From positions 24,833,934 through 24,897,933 of the forward strand of contig NC_045138.2 in the NCBI RefSeq assembly GCF_008831285.2: DNA of 64,000 nucleotides, read 5' to 3'. Source of the stretch: Nymphaea colorata (lineage: Eukaryota; Streptophyta; Magnoliopsida; Nymphaeales; Nymphaeaceae). Under the pieces are notes generated by a model. That model was not told the origin of the DNA. It did not search any database and saw only the letters and a list, made by a program, of their open reading frames with translations. How positions within the stretch are numbered: position 1 is the stretch's first letter; each line of letters starts with the position of its first letter. The translations under genes were made by a program, and so were the position numbers. Positions 34,002-45,701 of this stretch are shown in pieces.

Positions 34002-35778
34002 TTTTATCATTCAAGTTACAAATTCAAAGAGAGAGAGAAAGAGATCTAGAGAGAGAGAGAGAGAGAGAGTCCCATGCTTTGATGTATAACAAAACCTCTA
34101 TCAATCAGATTTCTTGAAACTGTAATAGAATTACATGACAGAAGGAAAACGGTGAGTAAATGAGATTGTATCCGACCTCCCAAATTCCCAAGTCGAATCG
34201 GGGGGTCAATGGTGACTTATTGACCCCAAGTGCATGCAACTGATTATTGAAAGAGTCAATTCTGTATTGGCTGATTGCATTGTTCTAATCTGCTGGAGAT
34301 CACAGACAATATTTACCTGTATTTACTCCTTATAGATATAAAAGAAATTACAATAATAACTTATTGGCAATAAACTAATCTAACGACACATACTTATAAC
34401 CGGTTGTTAATATTTTTTCATAGTAGCGCTTATATAGTATAGATATTTTATTGGATCAACTTGGTATCTGTTTCTTATTTTCTATGTACATATGTTGAAT
34501 ACTTTTTCAACTTGTTGTCAGCAATTTTTATGACCTGACCCAATTGAATCACCGATTGTCAAGTGGTTAAACACCAGGTAGTCATATGACTCGAGTTAAT
34601 CTTGATTTGCAGGTTTAATTAATTGCCAATTTTAAATTAAATCACTGACCACTTTTTATTCTCATGATGTACTCCTGTGGAATTGGCATTCGATTTGTAG
34701 GAACCATAAGCTTGAATTTAACAAGGTCAGTGAAATTCTGTAAAAACTGCCGACTTACAGTTTGAATTTGAATTCAATGTTAGGTTGTTGATGCGGATGA
34801 ATAATCAAAGCTCGAGGCTTGACTAGTATGTATAACGTTGCTTTTGATGATGCACCTTAAGTTGGCGTCATCTCCGCATATCAGTTACCAAGACAGTGTG
34901 CGGCTATGTGATTGACTAGATATTTTTTCGTATATGGCTTGCACATTGTTGGTTCATTATTAATCCATCAGTTTAAATATTTGTACACTGAGTTTCAAGC
35001 TCATGGTATTATAAGGATTGTTTTCGTGTATATTTTTTTGCATCGCTGAAGTGTACTTTGTAGAACTTATGTTCCAAGTTGAAGTATTTAAGTGTTTGTC
35101 TCATGTATGCAAGTTCTAACTGGTGGATCTCCGCTTCGAATTTGGCGTGTTAGTATAGACTAGAAGCATTTGCCAAATGCTCACTACAACTAATTTAATA
35201 TGAAACGTATTTAGTTTAAGTTGTTTCTATGAAAACTGTTGAGTTTTGGTTTCTTCTTGAACAGAAACCTCATTTAAATTTAATAAATGTTCTTTACCAA
35301 TTTATTATTAAGAGCATAACTCTAAAGTTGGATTTTTTTTTTTTTTGTAAAAAAAACTTTGTCAACCTATTATTCCTCATTCGGGAGGGATGTAACAGCT
35401 AGAGGGGCCGGGGACCCCACCCAAAATCAACGTACAAATTTTCTTCTGGGTTCACCTTCTTGCTATATATTCTTAAACGAAGGCCTTATTTTTTGTTTTT
35501 CTTATACCTGGTCGAAATAAAAAGGGTTTTCAATAGTTGAACCACGTCGTGTTCAAACATGCATGAACATCGACTCTTCTCCTAAATTGCGTGCATTTGT
35601 GAGATATGTTCATTTCTAAATCTAGTAAAATTGGTGGAAACCAGTTGAACAAAAAACCAAATCATTTAAATGCAATGCTTAAACCGTGTGTGTGTGTGTG
35701 TGTTTTTTTTTGCAATGTAACCATGATATGGTCTTAAGAATAATCCAATGTAACGTATTAAACTAATTTTGTGAGGTT
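34002..35778. other. Duplicated 3' flank of C2-3
   Basis: This stretch is homologous to those after C2-4 (39,010-41,290), C2-5 (45,705-47,200) and C2-6 (51,525-53,150). Landmarks found in all four are a GAGAGA tract just after the coding end, a block with GTTGATG..GATGAAT..GCACCTTA..TTGG, and AGAGGGGC.GGGGACCCCA. No separate gene was recognised. Homology stops near 35,600. Confidence 0.7.
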
Positions 35779-36085
35779 GTGTTAGGAACAACACACAAAA
35801 CTCTCCTCTCGCACTCTCAAGAGGGGGATAGAAGCAACAAGAAAGAAGACAAAGATCTACGTGGTACGGAGCAGTAATTTTTTACGTCAACGGTCGCACA
35901 GATTTTTCACTATTCACTTTCAGATGAACACAGACACTCTCAGAGAAAAGACCAAAGAAGAAACTATGGCCCCCCCTCACAACATAAGGATTAAGGCAAA
36001 ACCCGCATTTGGATCCGCGGTATTGCATAAGAGTGTCCAGTATGGATCAAGTTCCATACACCAACAGGCTGATGTGGGCGACTGC
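35779..36085. mobile_element. LTR-like remnant, left part
   Basis: The text starts TGTTAGGAACAACACACAAA and contains GATCTACGTGGT, both typical of plant LTR-retrotransposon LTRs. It continues on the other side of the MITE, from 36,543 to about 36,800. No partner LTR or coding region is present, so it is a solo LTR or fragment. The boundaries are uncertain. Confidence 0.45.
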
Positions 36086-36534
36086 TAGGGATGTCAATTT
36101 ATTCGATTTGAATCGGATATCCGATCGATCCGATCCGAAAAAATCGGATATGGATAAAAATTTAATATCCGATTAAGAAATCGGATCGGATTCGGATTTA
36201 ATAAATGACATCCGATCGGATTCGGATACGGATTCAGATATACATGAATATCGGATCGGATACGGATTCGGATCGGATTCATTTTTAGACAAATATCCTC
36301 TATCTAATACTTGAAAAATGGCAAAATCTGGTTCAAAATTCGGATTCGGATTGGAATATAAATATAAAAATCAGATTCGGATCGGATTCAGATTGTAAAA
36401 TCGGATTCGGATTCAGATATGACTTTGCTTTATTTGAATTCGAATCCGAATCCAAATCCAGATATATGAATATCTGAAAAAGCGGATATGGTTAAAGATG
36501 TATCCGATCCGAATCCGATCCGTTGACATCCCTA
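36086..36534. mobile_element. hAT-type MITE with perfect 12-bp ends and 8-bp target duplication
   Basis: The element has perfect terminal inverted repeats TAGGGATGTCAA (36,086-36,097) and TTGACATCCCTA (36,523-36,534). It is flanked by identical 8-bp duplications GCGACTGC (36,078-36,085 and 36,535-36,542), the hallmark of hAT transposition. The 449-bp body is made of many degenerate ATCGGAT/ATCCGAT words and encodes nothing. It lies nested inside an LTR-like sequence, so it is younger than that element. Confidence 0.93.
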
Positions 36535-36542
36535 GCGACTGC

Positions 36543-37015
36543 CCACACCAACCACAATGTGGCTACTACGCCACTGCTCAGGGCCGACTTGGTCAACAGT
36601 CCGTTTAAGAGCCAGCCTGCTGTTAATTCATGTTTTTTGGTTCGGCCCATGCCGAAGACTTGATTGACTCGAACGTGTCGACCCTGCCATGCCTTCTTCT
36701 GCATCACGTAATGGTCACCTACGAGCCGAAGAATTTGGGCATCTAATTCAAACAGAGGGACAAATATCAAGTAACTCAAGTGTCTTCACTTCTTAAATCA
36801 GTCAGTCAGTGCGCTTGATGGATTGTTCCAGAGAGAGAAAAGGATCATGGCGCCCTAAAGGCACAAGAATACTCACTCATATTACCTGTTATTCAGTTTT
36901 AGTTGGTGAAAAAAAGAAAATCAAATATGAAATTCCAACCAACCTACTTTTTTTCATCTATTTACAGAAAAAATGTACTATAAACAATTATGAATTAACC
37001 CGTTGTTGTCGAATC
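36543..37015. other. LTR-like remnant, right part, and spacer
   Basis: The right part of the interrupted LTR-like sequence runs to about 36,800. The following spacer has no gene. From about 37,016 the sequence becomes homologous to 43,290 and 48,190, where the other duplicated units start (GCGAAACAATAATTCGTA is shared). Confidence 0.45.
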
Positions 37016-37848
37016 AATCTTAGGTTAGCCAAGCGAAACAATAATTCGTATTTTCAATCCATAAAACTGAGAGAAAACGTTTTTATTATTTTAAGAAAAA
37101 TTTGCATAAATATATTCAACTTTGAATGGGTAACGTAAACACATTTACATCTAAATAACTTTCGTTTAAATGCTTGAATCAAAACAAGAAAGAAGTGGTC
37201 AAATGACCAGTCTTCCTTCATCTAATGTTTTTCCCTGAAGAAATGGTCCTAACTGCACTTGTGATTGCACATCCATTTCCCAGCCGTCTAGAGAAAGATG
37301 ATACAGGTGAATAATTTCAGAACCGCTTAGAAACTACAAAAATTTCATAGGTAATGTTTTAACAGTAAAAAAAAAAAAAAATTGTCCCAGCATTAAAGTT
37401 CCGCTTGTTTAGGTAGGTGGATCTTTAATCATCTGCCTGCCGAAGGCGTGTGGAAGGGAGGAGGGGCAGAGCTGGCAGGGGGCCGGTATGGCCATGGCCC
37501 CTCTCCTCTTCAAAGCTTTAGAAATTCAACATTTTACATTTAAATTAAAAAAAAAATCATCAGTTTGATCTATATAAGATTTGTATAAAAATTATACTTC
37601 AGCTTCTATTAAAATTGACCATTTGAAACTATAGTTCGGTCCTCAAATTCCGAGCTTTGCTCCTGAAAAGAGGAAGGAGTCAAAGAAGAGATGAGGAAGG
37701 GAAAGGGGACAGAAGAGACAGGGAAGGGGGACAGAAGAGAAGAGATAAGGAAAGGGAAGGGAAAGGACATAGAAAAGGCTCTATTTTAGGCTCTATTATT
37801 TGAGGCTCTATTTTACTTTTTAAGTTTTTATAAACATGAATCTTTCAG

Positions 37849-39003
37849 TCACCGGTTGGAGGTACGCATCACCTATCGCACAGCACTTCCGTCTCTACGC
37901 CCAAGTTCGATATGGCCACAACAATCAAAAAAGAACGAGAACATGCCAAGGTAAGCGGCCTTAGAACAGGAGATCTTGAGAAAAGGTTGATGGGTTTCAG
38001 AATTGAACCCTCGGCTCCCCTTTGGCTCTGCACTTTGGCTTACACATTTCAGATGTTATTGTGATTCTATTGTATCACACCTACAATCACAAAGAGACAG
38101 GAAACGAAATAAAATGTGAAGGTGAAGATTAACCTCTTGATTGTTGCAGGTGGAACGAGGGACGCACCGATCAACGGCGACCTCATATTTCAAATGATTG
38201 AAGATCTCCACGAGTTTGATATTAACATCTGGAGGAAGAGCAGATTGGGGAGTGTCCGGAAGGACAAGCTTATTGCTTTCGGAAGGTATGTATTCGTTAT
38301 AATCCAATTTCGGTTGACCTCTCGGTTTCTAAATACAAGGAAATAGTATTTGAGAGACCCGCAGTCCAAGAAAAGAATAATAAGTCCTGAATTGACGACA
38401 TCTGAGACTAATTTTGTTTACATTTGGTTTTGTGCTTTTTTGTGTATAGGATTCGTTTGGATGATCAGGTTCTTGGCGGCAGGCAAAGCATAAAAACGTG
38501 GCAACTGCAACGTCCGCCCCAGTATATACAAATTCCCCATAGCTCGATCTTAGTTAGCTTTCTATTGTTCAAGCTGATCTTAGATAACACATGGAAGTCC
38601 TTCATTAACTACAGATCAATCGTGTAACTCTGAACTGTGTTCAGTCAGAACCATGTTCAATTTTAATCTATATGAATCTGCCTATTGTGATTTATATTTC
38701 CTGTGGATCACTCTTTAAGTCACAAAATTACGTATCTGCTATACATACATTGTCAACTGACCCTATCTTTGTGGAGACAGCAAAGGAGCAGATATTGCAG
38801 GTGAAGTAAACTTGGTAATAAGCTGTCCGTTAGTTCAGCCTGTTCAGGTAAATTCTTTTAGAAGTGAACCTGGACTTGTCTGTTGTACAAATTTTTTCTT
38901 CTGCTCATACCGATGCTCTTCTTCTCTTTTCCCCCTTGTAACCAAACCCCCACAGAACGTTCCGCCGTCTCCTTCTGCACCGTATGGCTATCCTCATCGT
39001 TAA
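37849..39003 (+). pseudogene. C2-like gene lacking promoter and exon 1 (C2-4)
   Basis: Exons corresponding to exons 2-6 of its neighbours are present: 37,849-37,950; 38,150-38,285; 38,450-38,521; 38,781-38,847; 38,956-39,003. Splice sites are intact and the joined frame is open from VTGWRYASP to SAPYGYPHR and a TAA. There is no exon 1, no TATA box and no leader. In C2-5 about 680 bases lie between the shared GGGAAGGGAAA tract and the shared TATTTTACTTTTTA tract that precedes exon 2; here they are nearly adjacent (about 37,765 to 37,808). A single deletion explains this. Exon 5 carries a 6-bp in-frame insertion (CCTGTT). The rest has not decayed, so the deletion is recent, or another first exon is used. 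I call it a 5'-truncated pseudogene. Confidence 0.8.
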
Positions 39004-41460
39004 TCTTCTGAATCCTACAGAAAAGCCTCCAGGTAAACTGTAATTTTGGCATTTCAAGTTGCAAATTCAGAGAGAGATAGAGTAAGCGATCTGGAGAGGA
39101 GAGACAGAGAGAGGCTCTCATGTTTTGATGTATATAAGAAAACCTCTATCTATCAGATTTCGTGAAACTGTAACGAAATTACAACACCCAAGTAAAGCCG
39201 TGAGTAAATGAAACTGTGTCTGACCTCCAAGATTCCCAAGTCGAATTGGATCACCAAGGGAACGTGTCAACGGTGAATTAAAAGAGTCAATTCTGGAGGC
39301 TGATCGAATTGGTCTAATCGGCTGAAGATCACCTGCATTAGCCTGGCCAATTCAACACCAGTATTTACTCATTATCAATGTAAAAAGAAATTACATTTAG
39401 TAGTAACTGATTGGAAATTAACTAATTTGACACATACTTATAACTGGTTGTTAAAATATCTTTTTCATGGTTGTGCTCATAAACTACAGATATGTTATTC
39501 TATCTGCTTGTCAGCTATTTGTTATTTTCTATATACATTTGTTGGATACTCTTTCAACTACTAGAAATTTTTATGACCTGACCCACACCCAATTGTCAAC
39601 TCTTTAACACGCTACCTAGTAGTTATATGACTCAAGTTTATTTTGATTTACGGGTTTAATTAATTGCCAATTTTGAGTCAAAATACTGATCACTATTTTT
39701 TCTCGTGATGCATTACTATGAAATTGGCAACATTTTCAAGAAAGTTGTACTTAATTCCATTTCTAGGTACCATAAGTTTATTAGATCAATTTGGCTGTCA
39801 AAAAAGGACATTCAGCTTTTGTTTCTAACACTAGAAAACCATGACCCAGTTGCAAACCATAACCTGGTTGCACCCGGCAGCATATAACTTCAAGGGTTGT
39901 GTTTGGTAACAGGAACAATGTCCAAAGAAATAGTGTTCTATGAATATGTCACAAAAATTAGGATAGGTACATAGAACGCAGTGTTCCTGTTGCCACACAA
40001 GACCCCTAAGCGCAGCATAACTCTAGCCCCTCTCTAGGTTAATACCTACTAAAGTGTGACCATGGAACTTGAACTGCCTTCTTGTAAAAGTTTGTCCCTG
40101 TTCCATGGATACCATTGGGTGTTTAAGAAGGTTGCTGGAATTCTGTGGAAACTGCCCACTTATAGTTTAAATTCAATGTTAGGTCGTTGATGGGAACCGA
40201 AGGTGGATGAATCATGGAAGCTCAAGGCTTGATCACCACGTATGCCGTTGCATTCGGATGGTGCACCTTATGTTGGAGTCGTCCCCGCAGTTCAGTACGT
40301 ATGTGTAGTTTGTTGACTACGTATTTCTGTATATGGCTTTCACATTGTTGGTTTCTTATTAATCCGTCAATTTAAATATTTGTAAGATAAGTTTCAAGGT
40401 CATGGTATTGTAATGATTGTTTTCATGTATATTTCTACATCGTTGAAATGTGCTATATTGAACTTATGTAATTATGTTCCAAGCTGCAGTGTAGAATTGT
40501 TTATCTCACGTATACAAGTTCTATAAAGTGGATCTCCACGTAGAATTTGGTGTTTTAGTATAGACAACTAGTATAGGGGAAAGTTATTTAATGTAGAAAC
40601 ATATGCCAACATGTTGTTTGCTAACACTAATTTAATGAAATATATTCAAGCTCTTTCAAAGAAAATTATTGATTTTTTACTATTAAAATTTTGAGGTTAT
40701 AAGAGTGATTTCTTGATGAACAGAAAACTCATTTAAATTCAATAAATGTTCTTTACCAATTCATTCTTAAGAGCATATCTCTAAAATTGGATTTAAAAAA
40801 AAAAAAAATTGTGAAACTGTTTCTAGCCATTTGGGAGGGACTCATGATAACAGCTAGAGGGGCTGGGGACCCCATTTAATACCAATGGTTCCACATCCAA
40901 ATTGTGGTGGGGGGCTAACTTTCTTGGTACATATTCTTAAATGGAGGCCTTTTTTTTGTTTTTCTCACACCTTGTCAAAATAAAAAGGTTTTCAAGAGTT
41001 GAACGACGTCTATATGAACATCGACTCTTTCCTTCTAATGCTGCGTTGCTTTCCTTTGTCAAGGAGCGAAAGTTATATATATATATACACAGGCATCTAC
41101 TTTATATATATACACACGCATCTAATCTGCACCGATTTAGGAACCTCAAATCTGGGCCGTTCGATTTCGATTCGAACTACTCAGATATTTCTCAAATCTT
41201 TCTTTTTTGCAAAGAGAAACCCAGATAGCTCCTCTCCTGCCATTGCTTAGGGCCTCCTGATCGGTGTTGACAGGGGAAGCTCTCTCTTTTAAGAAGATGG
41301 GTGAGAGGATTTCACTAGGAGAGAGAGAGGAAGAGAGGGGAGATCCTTGGTGTGATTTGTAATAGGATGGCCCAAATTTAATGTCTGCTTATACAAGGTT
41401 CTTCCATAAGTATTTAAACTCAAACGAATTAATTATCCTAGTTTCAAGTTTTACAAGAAA
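39004..41460. other. Duplicated 3' flank of C2-4
   Basis: Homologous to the flanks of C2-3, C2-5 and C2-6, including the GAGAGA tract after the coding end and the GGACCCCATTTAA word near 40,868. Homology to the C2-5 flank continues to about 41,450, where a truncated Copia element begins. TA runs lie at about 41,077-41,110. No independent gene was recognised. Confidence 0.7.
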
Positions 41461-41469
41461 ATAAAATAT

Positions 41470-43090
41470 AGACTACAACTGTTTTATCAAAAGAAGCCAA
41501 GTCAATTAGATGCAAATGTGTATACAAAATAAAGAACAAGTCTAATGGATTTATAGAACATTGCAAGGTCAGGTTGGTTGCCAAAGGTTATTCACAATAA
41601 GAGGGTCTAGACTTGAACAGGACTTTTGCCTCAAGTGCAAAAATGGTAATGGTTCGTACACTGTTTTCCATTGCTGCTAGCCGTGATTGGATTATGTGCC
41701 AGATGGATGTGAACAATGCATTCCTACATGAGAATCTACATGAAGAAGTATATATACAAGTGTATGCAAGTTACATAAGTTTTTATATGGACTAAAACAG
41801 TTCCCAAGAAATTGGTTCCATAAATTGTCAGCGGCCCTTAAAAGAATTCAGATTCATTCAATTGAAAGCAGATCATTCTCTATTTACATATAAAATAAAA
41901 ATTATATTTCTTTTTGTTCTAGGAGATGTTGATGATTTAATTGTTGCAGGGAACAAAGAAGATAAAAATTTCACATGAAAGACTTAGGCAAGCCGAAGTA
42001 TTTTTTGGGATTGAAATTGTACCATCTAACAAAGATATTTATTTATCTCAATAGAAATATACATTGGATATTATACATGAGACAGACTTACTTGGAGCAA
42101 AATCGATGGAATTTCTAATGGAGCAGTGACACAGGTTGGAAGTTGATCAGGAAGAGCTCATTAAAAATCCTACATCTTATCGCTATTTAGTTGAGAGTTT
42201 AATTTATCTTAGTATTACATGGCCCAACATACAATTTGCAGTCCATGTGTTGAGCTGCTTCGCCTTCATGCAGCAGCCATGTCTCCCACATCTCCATGCA
42301 GTTCTCGTACTTGTTTGCTATCTCAAGTTCATAGCAGCTAAGCATATTTTGTGACTCCGATTAGGAGGCATGTAACAAACACAACATTTAGTCACTGGCT
42401 ACTGTGTGTTCCTCCGGTTTAATTCCAATTTCTTGGAAAACTAAGAAACAGCAAACAATCTCTAGGTCTTCTGCAAAAGCTGAATACAGGGCAATGGCAA
42501 ATGTAGTATGTGAAGCAACATTGTTAAGAAACTTGTTGGATGATTTCCAAGTAATTCATCCTTCCACCGTTACAGTTTATTGCATAATCAGGCAGCCTTA
42601 TATATTGCCGCAAACCAATTTTTTATGAGCCCACAAAGCTTATTGAACTGAATTGTCATGTTATACGAGGAAAACTTCTACAAGGCACAATTCGAACATG
42701 CTATGTTAGAAGCAAAGATTAGTTGGCTGATTTGTTTACTAAAGCTTTTCAACTAAATTGTTTACTAAAGCTCTTCAACTAAATCTCTAAGAGCATTGAA
42801 AATCTCCACACTCCAGTTTGAGGGGTAGAGTCAGGAGACAAGCATTACACATGATCTCTACACTCGTTCATGACATGATGACCGTTTGCATGAGAGACAT
42901 TGCATAACATTGGACACGCGTAATCTACTCTATCAAAATGTTGTACAATTTCCTTGAGCATGTGTAACTCTCTTCCGCATGGAAATCATTGATAATGGAA
43001 AGGAATTATTGCCTGCTGTATGGTTACCATTCTGAATTATTTGTAGTCGTTATGTGCATGTATTATTTTGTAAGCATTTTCAAAAAGGTA
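41470..43090 (+). mobile_element. Truncated, decayed Ty1/Copia retrotransposon
   Basis: Only the reverse transcriptase to 3' end portion remains. Recognisable pieces are CKVRLVAKGYSQ then a stop; RTFASSAKMVMVRTLFSIAA and CQMDVNNAFLHENLHEEVYI (41,613-41,760); DLGKPKYFLGL (about 41,980); PTSYRYLVESLIYLSI and the HAVLVLVCYLK stretch (42,136-42,354); and the RNase H part ISWKTKKQQTISRSSAKAEY (42,404-42,628). Stop codons and frameshifts break every module. After 42,820 a polypurine-like GAGGGG leads into a probable 3' LTR remnant to about 43,090. The gag, protease and integrase parts and the 5' LTR are missing. It sits at the junction between the C2-4 and C2-5 units. Confidence 0.88.
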
Positions 43091-43156
43091 AATAAAATAA
43101 AAATAAAAATAAATCTTTTCATTATCATCGCAAACTTTCCTTTCTTCTTGCTGCTC

Positions 43157-43290
43157 GACTTGTAACAGTTACATTTTTCTCTTTTTCTTTTCACAATCTA
43201 GTGATTTGGTAACAAAATTTTTTGCTAAACTGGTTCTCATCTATTCCTCGTGATGGTCTGATTATGATTTCATTGAACCATTTTTCGAAT
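43157..43290 (+). pseudogene. Isolated fragment of a C2-2-like intron
   Basis: About 130 bases match the start of the last C2-2 intron (30,175-30,300). Shared words include TCTAGTGATT, ACAAAATT, TTGCTAAACTG, ATCTATTC and GTGATGGTCTG, in the same order. No C2-2 exon is present nearby. A copy of C2-2 therefore once lay here, upstream of C2-5, and was mostly lost, perhaps with the Copia insertion at its left edge. Confidence 0.75.
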
Positions 43291-44244
43291 AGGCCAAGCG
43301 AAACAATAATTCGTATCTTCAATCCATGAAAGTGAGAGAAAATTGTGGCAGCTGCAACTTGTGATTGCACATGCAGCTCCCAACCTTCTAGAGAAAGAGG
43401 ATACAACTGACTAATTTCAGAACCGCTTAGAAACCACAAAAATTGTCCCAGCATTAAAGTTCCACTTGTTTGGGTAGGTGGAACTTTAATCAACATAAAC
43501 TGCCGAAGGCGTGTGGAAGGGAGGAGGGGCAGAGCTGGCAGGGGGGCGGTATGGCCATGGCCCCTCTTCAAAGTTTCAGAAATTCAACATTTTAACATTT
43601 AAATTAAAAAAAAAATAGTTTGACCTATATAAAATTTGTAAAAAACTTTATTTCGGTTTTTATTATAAACTATAGGTCGGTCGGTCCTCGTAACAAAAAG
43701 TTATGGGCTTTGCTCCTGAAAGGAGGAAAGACTCAAAGAAGAGATGAGGAAGGGAAAGGGGACAGAAGAGACAGGGAAAGGGGGCAGAAGAGATAAGGAA
43801 GGGGAAGGGAAAACAGTTCCACCTATTGGATAATTACACCCATCAGTATATGTCGCCTGTCAAAATCCTTGGCGAGCTCCCAATCATGCAAACTAATGTA
43901 GCAAACCAGATCGTCTTGTTAATTGGAACTTACTTTCTTGACAACATCCTACTAAACGGCGCCTCTCCAACGTTCAAGTTGTTTATCACATAAAGCAAAC
44001 TTACGAACCTTTTTTCATTTCAATCTCCAAATTAGTTCAGTATGCTTTGAGTGTGAAGACTTGTCAACGCGAGGAATGCATTCATTCCGTGTATTATTAA
44101 TCAGCAGGAACAAAATAATGCAGTTCCAACTTGCTCTCTCAATTAAATGCACTTTAGCGACGATTTAGTGACATTTTCCCCTTCTCTGCTCAAACGCGAA
44201 ACGGGAGAAGTTTATGGAAACTTCACAGAGAATCAAATCGACTC
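43291..44244. other. Upstream region of C2-5
   Basis: Homologous to the region upstream of C2-4 (from about 37,020) but with an internal deletion, since the AAAACGTTTTTATTATTTT part is missing here. It contains the GGCATGGCCCC repeat and a purine-rich GGAAGGGAAA tract near 43,740-43,815. From about 43,820 it carries the stretch that C2-4 has lost. No gene was recognised. Confidence 0.6.
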
Positions 44245-44254
44245 TTTATATATC
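44245..44254 (+). promoter_or_regulatory. Conserved TATA box of C2-5
   Basis: TTTATATATC, with TATATAT at 44,247-44,253, 83 bases before the ATG, as in C2-3. About 50 bases just upstream that are present in C2-3 and C2-6 are missing here, so promoter activity may differ. Confidence 0.75.
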
Positions 44255-44329
44255 TCCAGTCTCCTGCAGCACCACCTACGAAAAAACACGGATTCAAAAT
44301 CTGTATCACAAGTCCCCTTTCAATCGTTA

Positions 44330-45701
44330 ATGACGACGGCAGGGCTTCAGGGCCGAACACTCAAGATCTCAGGTGAAACTGCTATTGTTTGCAGTTCGCA
44401 CCTTCATGTTCATGCAGCAAACTTTTCTTGTTTTTCCTTCTTCATATTCCTCATATTAGGCCTTTCTTCATTACCATAACTATCATTTTAGGCTGTATTT
44501 TACTTTTTATGTTTTTATAAATTATAAACATGAATCTTTCAGTCATCGGTTGGAGGGACACAACAGCTAATACACATAGCCACCATACACATGGCCACCA
44601 TCTCTACGCCGTAGTTCGATATGGCGACAAAAGTTGCACAACGGGGACATGCAAAGGTAAGCAAACCTTAGAACTGGAGATCTTGAGAAAAGGTTGATGG
44701 GTTTCTGAATCGAACTCTCGGGTCCCCTTTTGCTCTGCACTTTGGCTTACACATTTCAGATGTTATTGTGATTCTATTGTATCATATGGACAATCGCAAA
44801 GACACAGGAAACGAAATAAAATGTGAAGGTGAAGATTAACCTCTTGATTGTTGCAGGTGGAACGGGGACTGCACCATTCAACGACGAACTCACATTTCAA
44901 TTCATTGAAGATCGCCACGAGTTTGATGTTGCCGTCTGGAGGAAGAGTAGATTGGGGAAGATCGGGAAGGACAAGCTTATTGCTTTCGGAAAGTATGCAT
45001 TCTTTGTAATCTAATTTCGGTTGACCTTTTGGGTTTCTAAATGCAACGAAGGAGTATTTGAGAGACCCGCAGTCCAAGAAAAGAATAACAAGTCCTGAAT
45101 TGACAACATCTGAGGCTAATTTTGTTTACATTTGGTTTTGTGCTTTTTGTGTATAGGATTCGTTTGGATGATCAGGTTCTGGGTGGTAGGCCAAGCAGAA
45201 GGACATGGCACCTGCACCATCCGCCCGAGTATGTACGAATTCCCCATAGCTCGATTTTAGTTAGCGTTCTCTTGTTCAATCTGATCTTAGATGGCATATG
45301 GAAGTCCTTCAGCATTAACTACAGATCAATCGTGGAACTCTGAACTGTATTCAGTCAAAACCATGTTCAATTTTAATATATATGAATCTGCCTATTGTGA
45401 TGTATATTTCCTGTGGATCATTCCGAATCACATAATTGCGTATGTGCTATACATACATTGTCAGCTGACCCTATCTTTGTGGAGACAGGCATGGAGCAGA
45501 TATAAATGCAGGTGAAGTAACTTTGGAAATAAACTGTCCGTTCGTTCAGGTAAATCCTTCTAGAACTGAACTTGGATTTGTCTGTTTACAAATTTTTTCT
45601 GCTGCTCATACTGATCATCTTCTTCTCTTTTCTCCTTTATAACCAAATACCCACAGAACGCTCTGCCGCCTCCTGCACCGTATGGCTATCGTCATGGTTA
45701 A
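44330..45701 (+). CDS. Short C2-like protein (C2-5)
   Basis: Six exons: 44,330-44,372; 44,543-44,656; 44,857-44,992; 45,157-45,228; 45,489-45,549; 45,657-45,701. They join to 156 residues. The start is MTTAGLQGRTLKIS. Exon 2 contains a 15-bp tandem duplication (44,572-44,586 and 44,587-44,601) that adds five residues and makes a histidine cluster. Exon 3 keeps LTFQFIEDRHEFDVAVW and a KLGK-like basic stretch. The tail ends early, at APYGYRHG then TAA, where C2-3 and C2-6 read through to TEKPPG or TERPPG. C2-4 ends at the same place, so C2-4 and C2-5 are the closer pair. The calcium-loop sequence is absent as in C2-3. The frame is intact, so it may be expressed. Confidence 0.75.
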
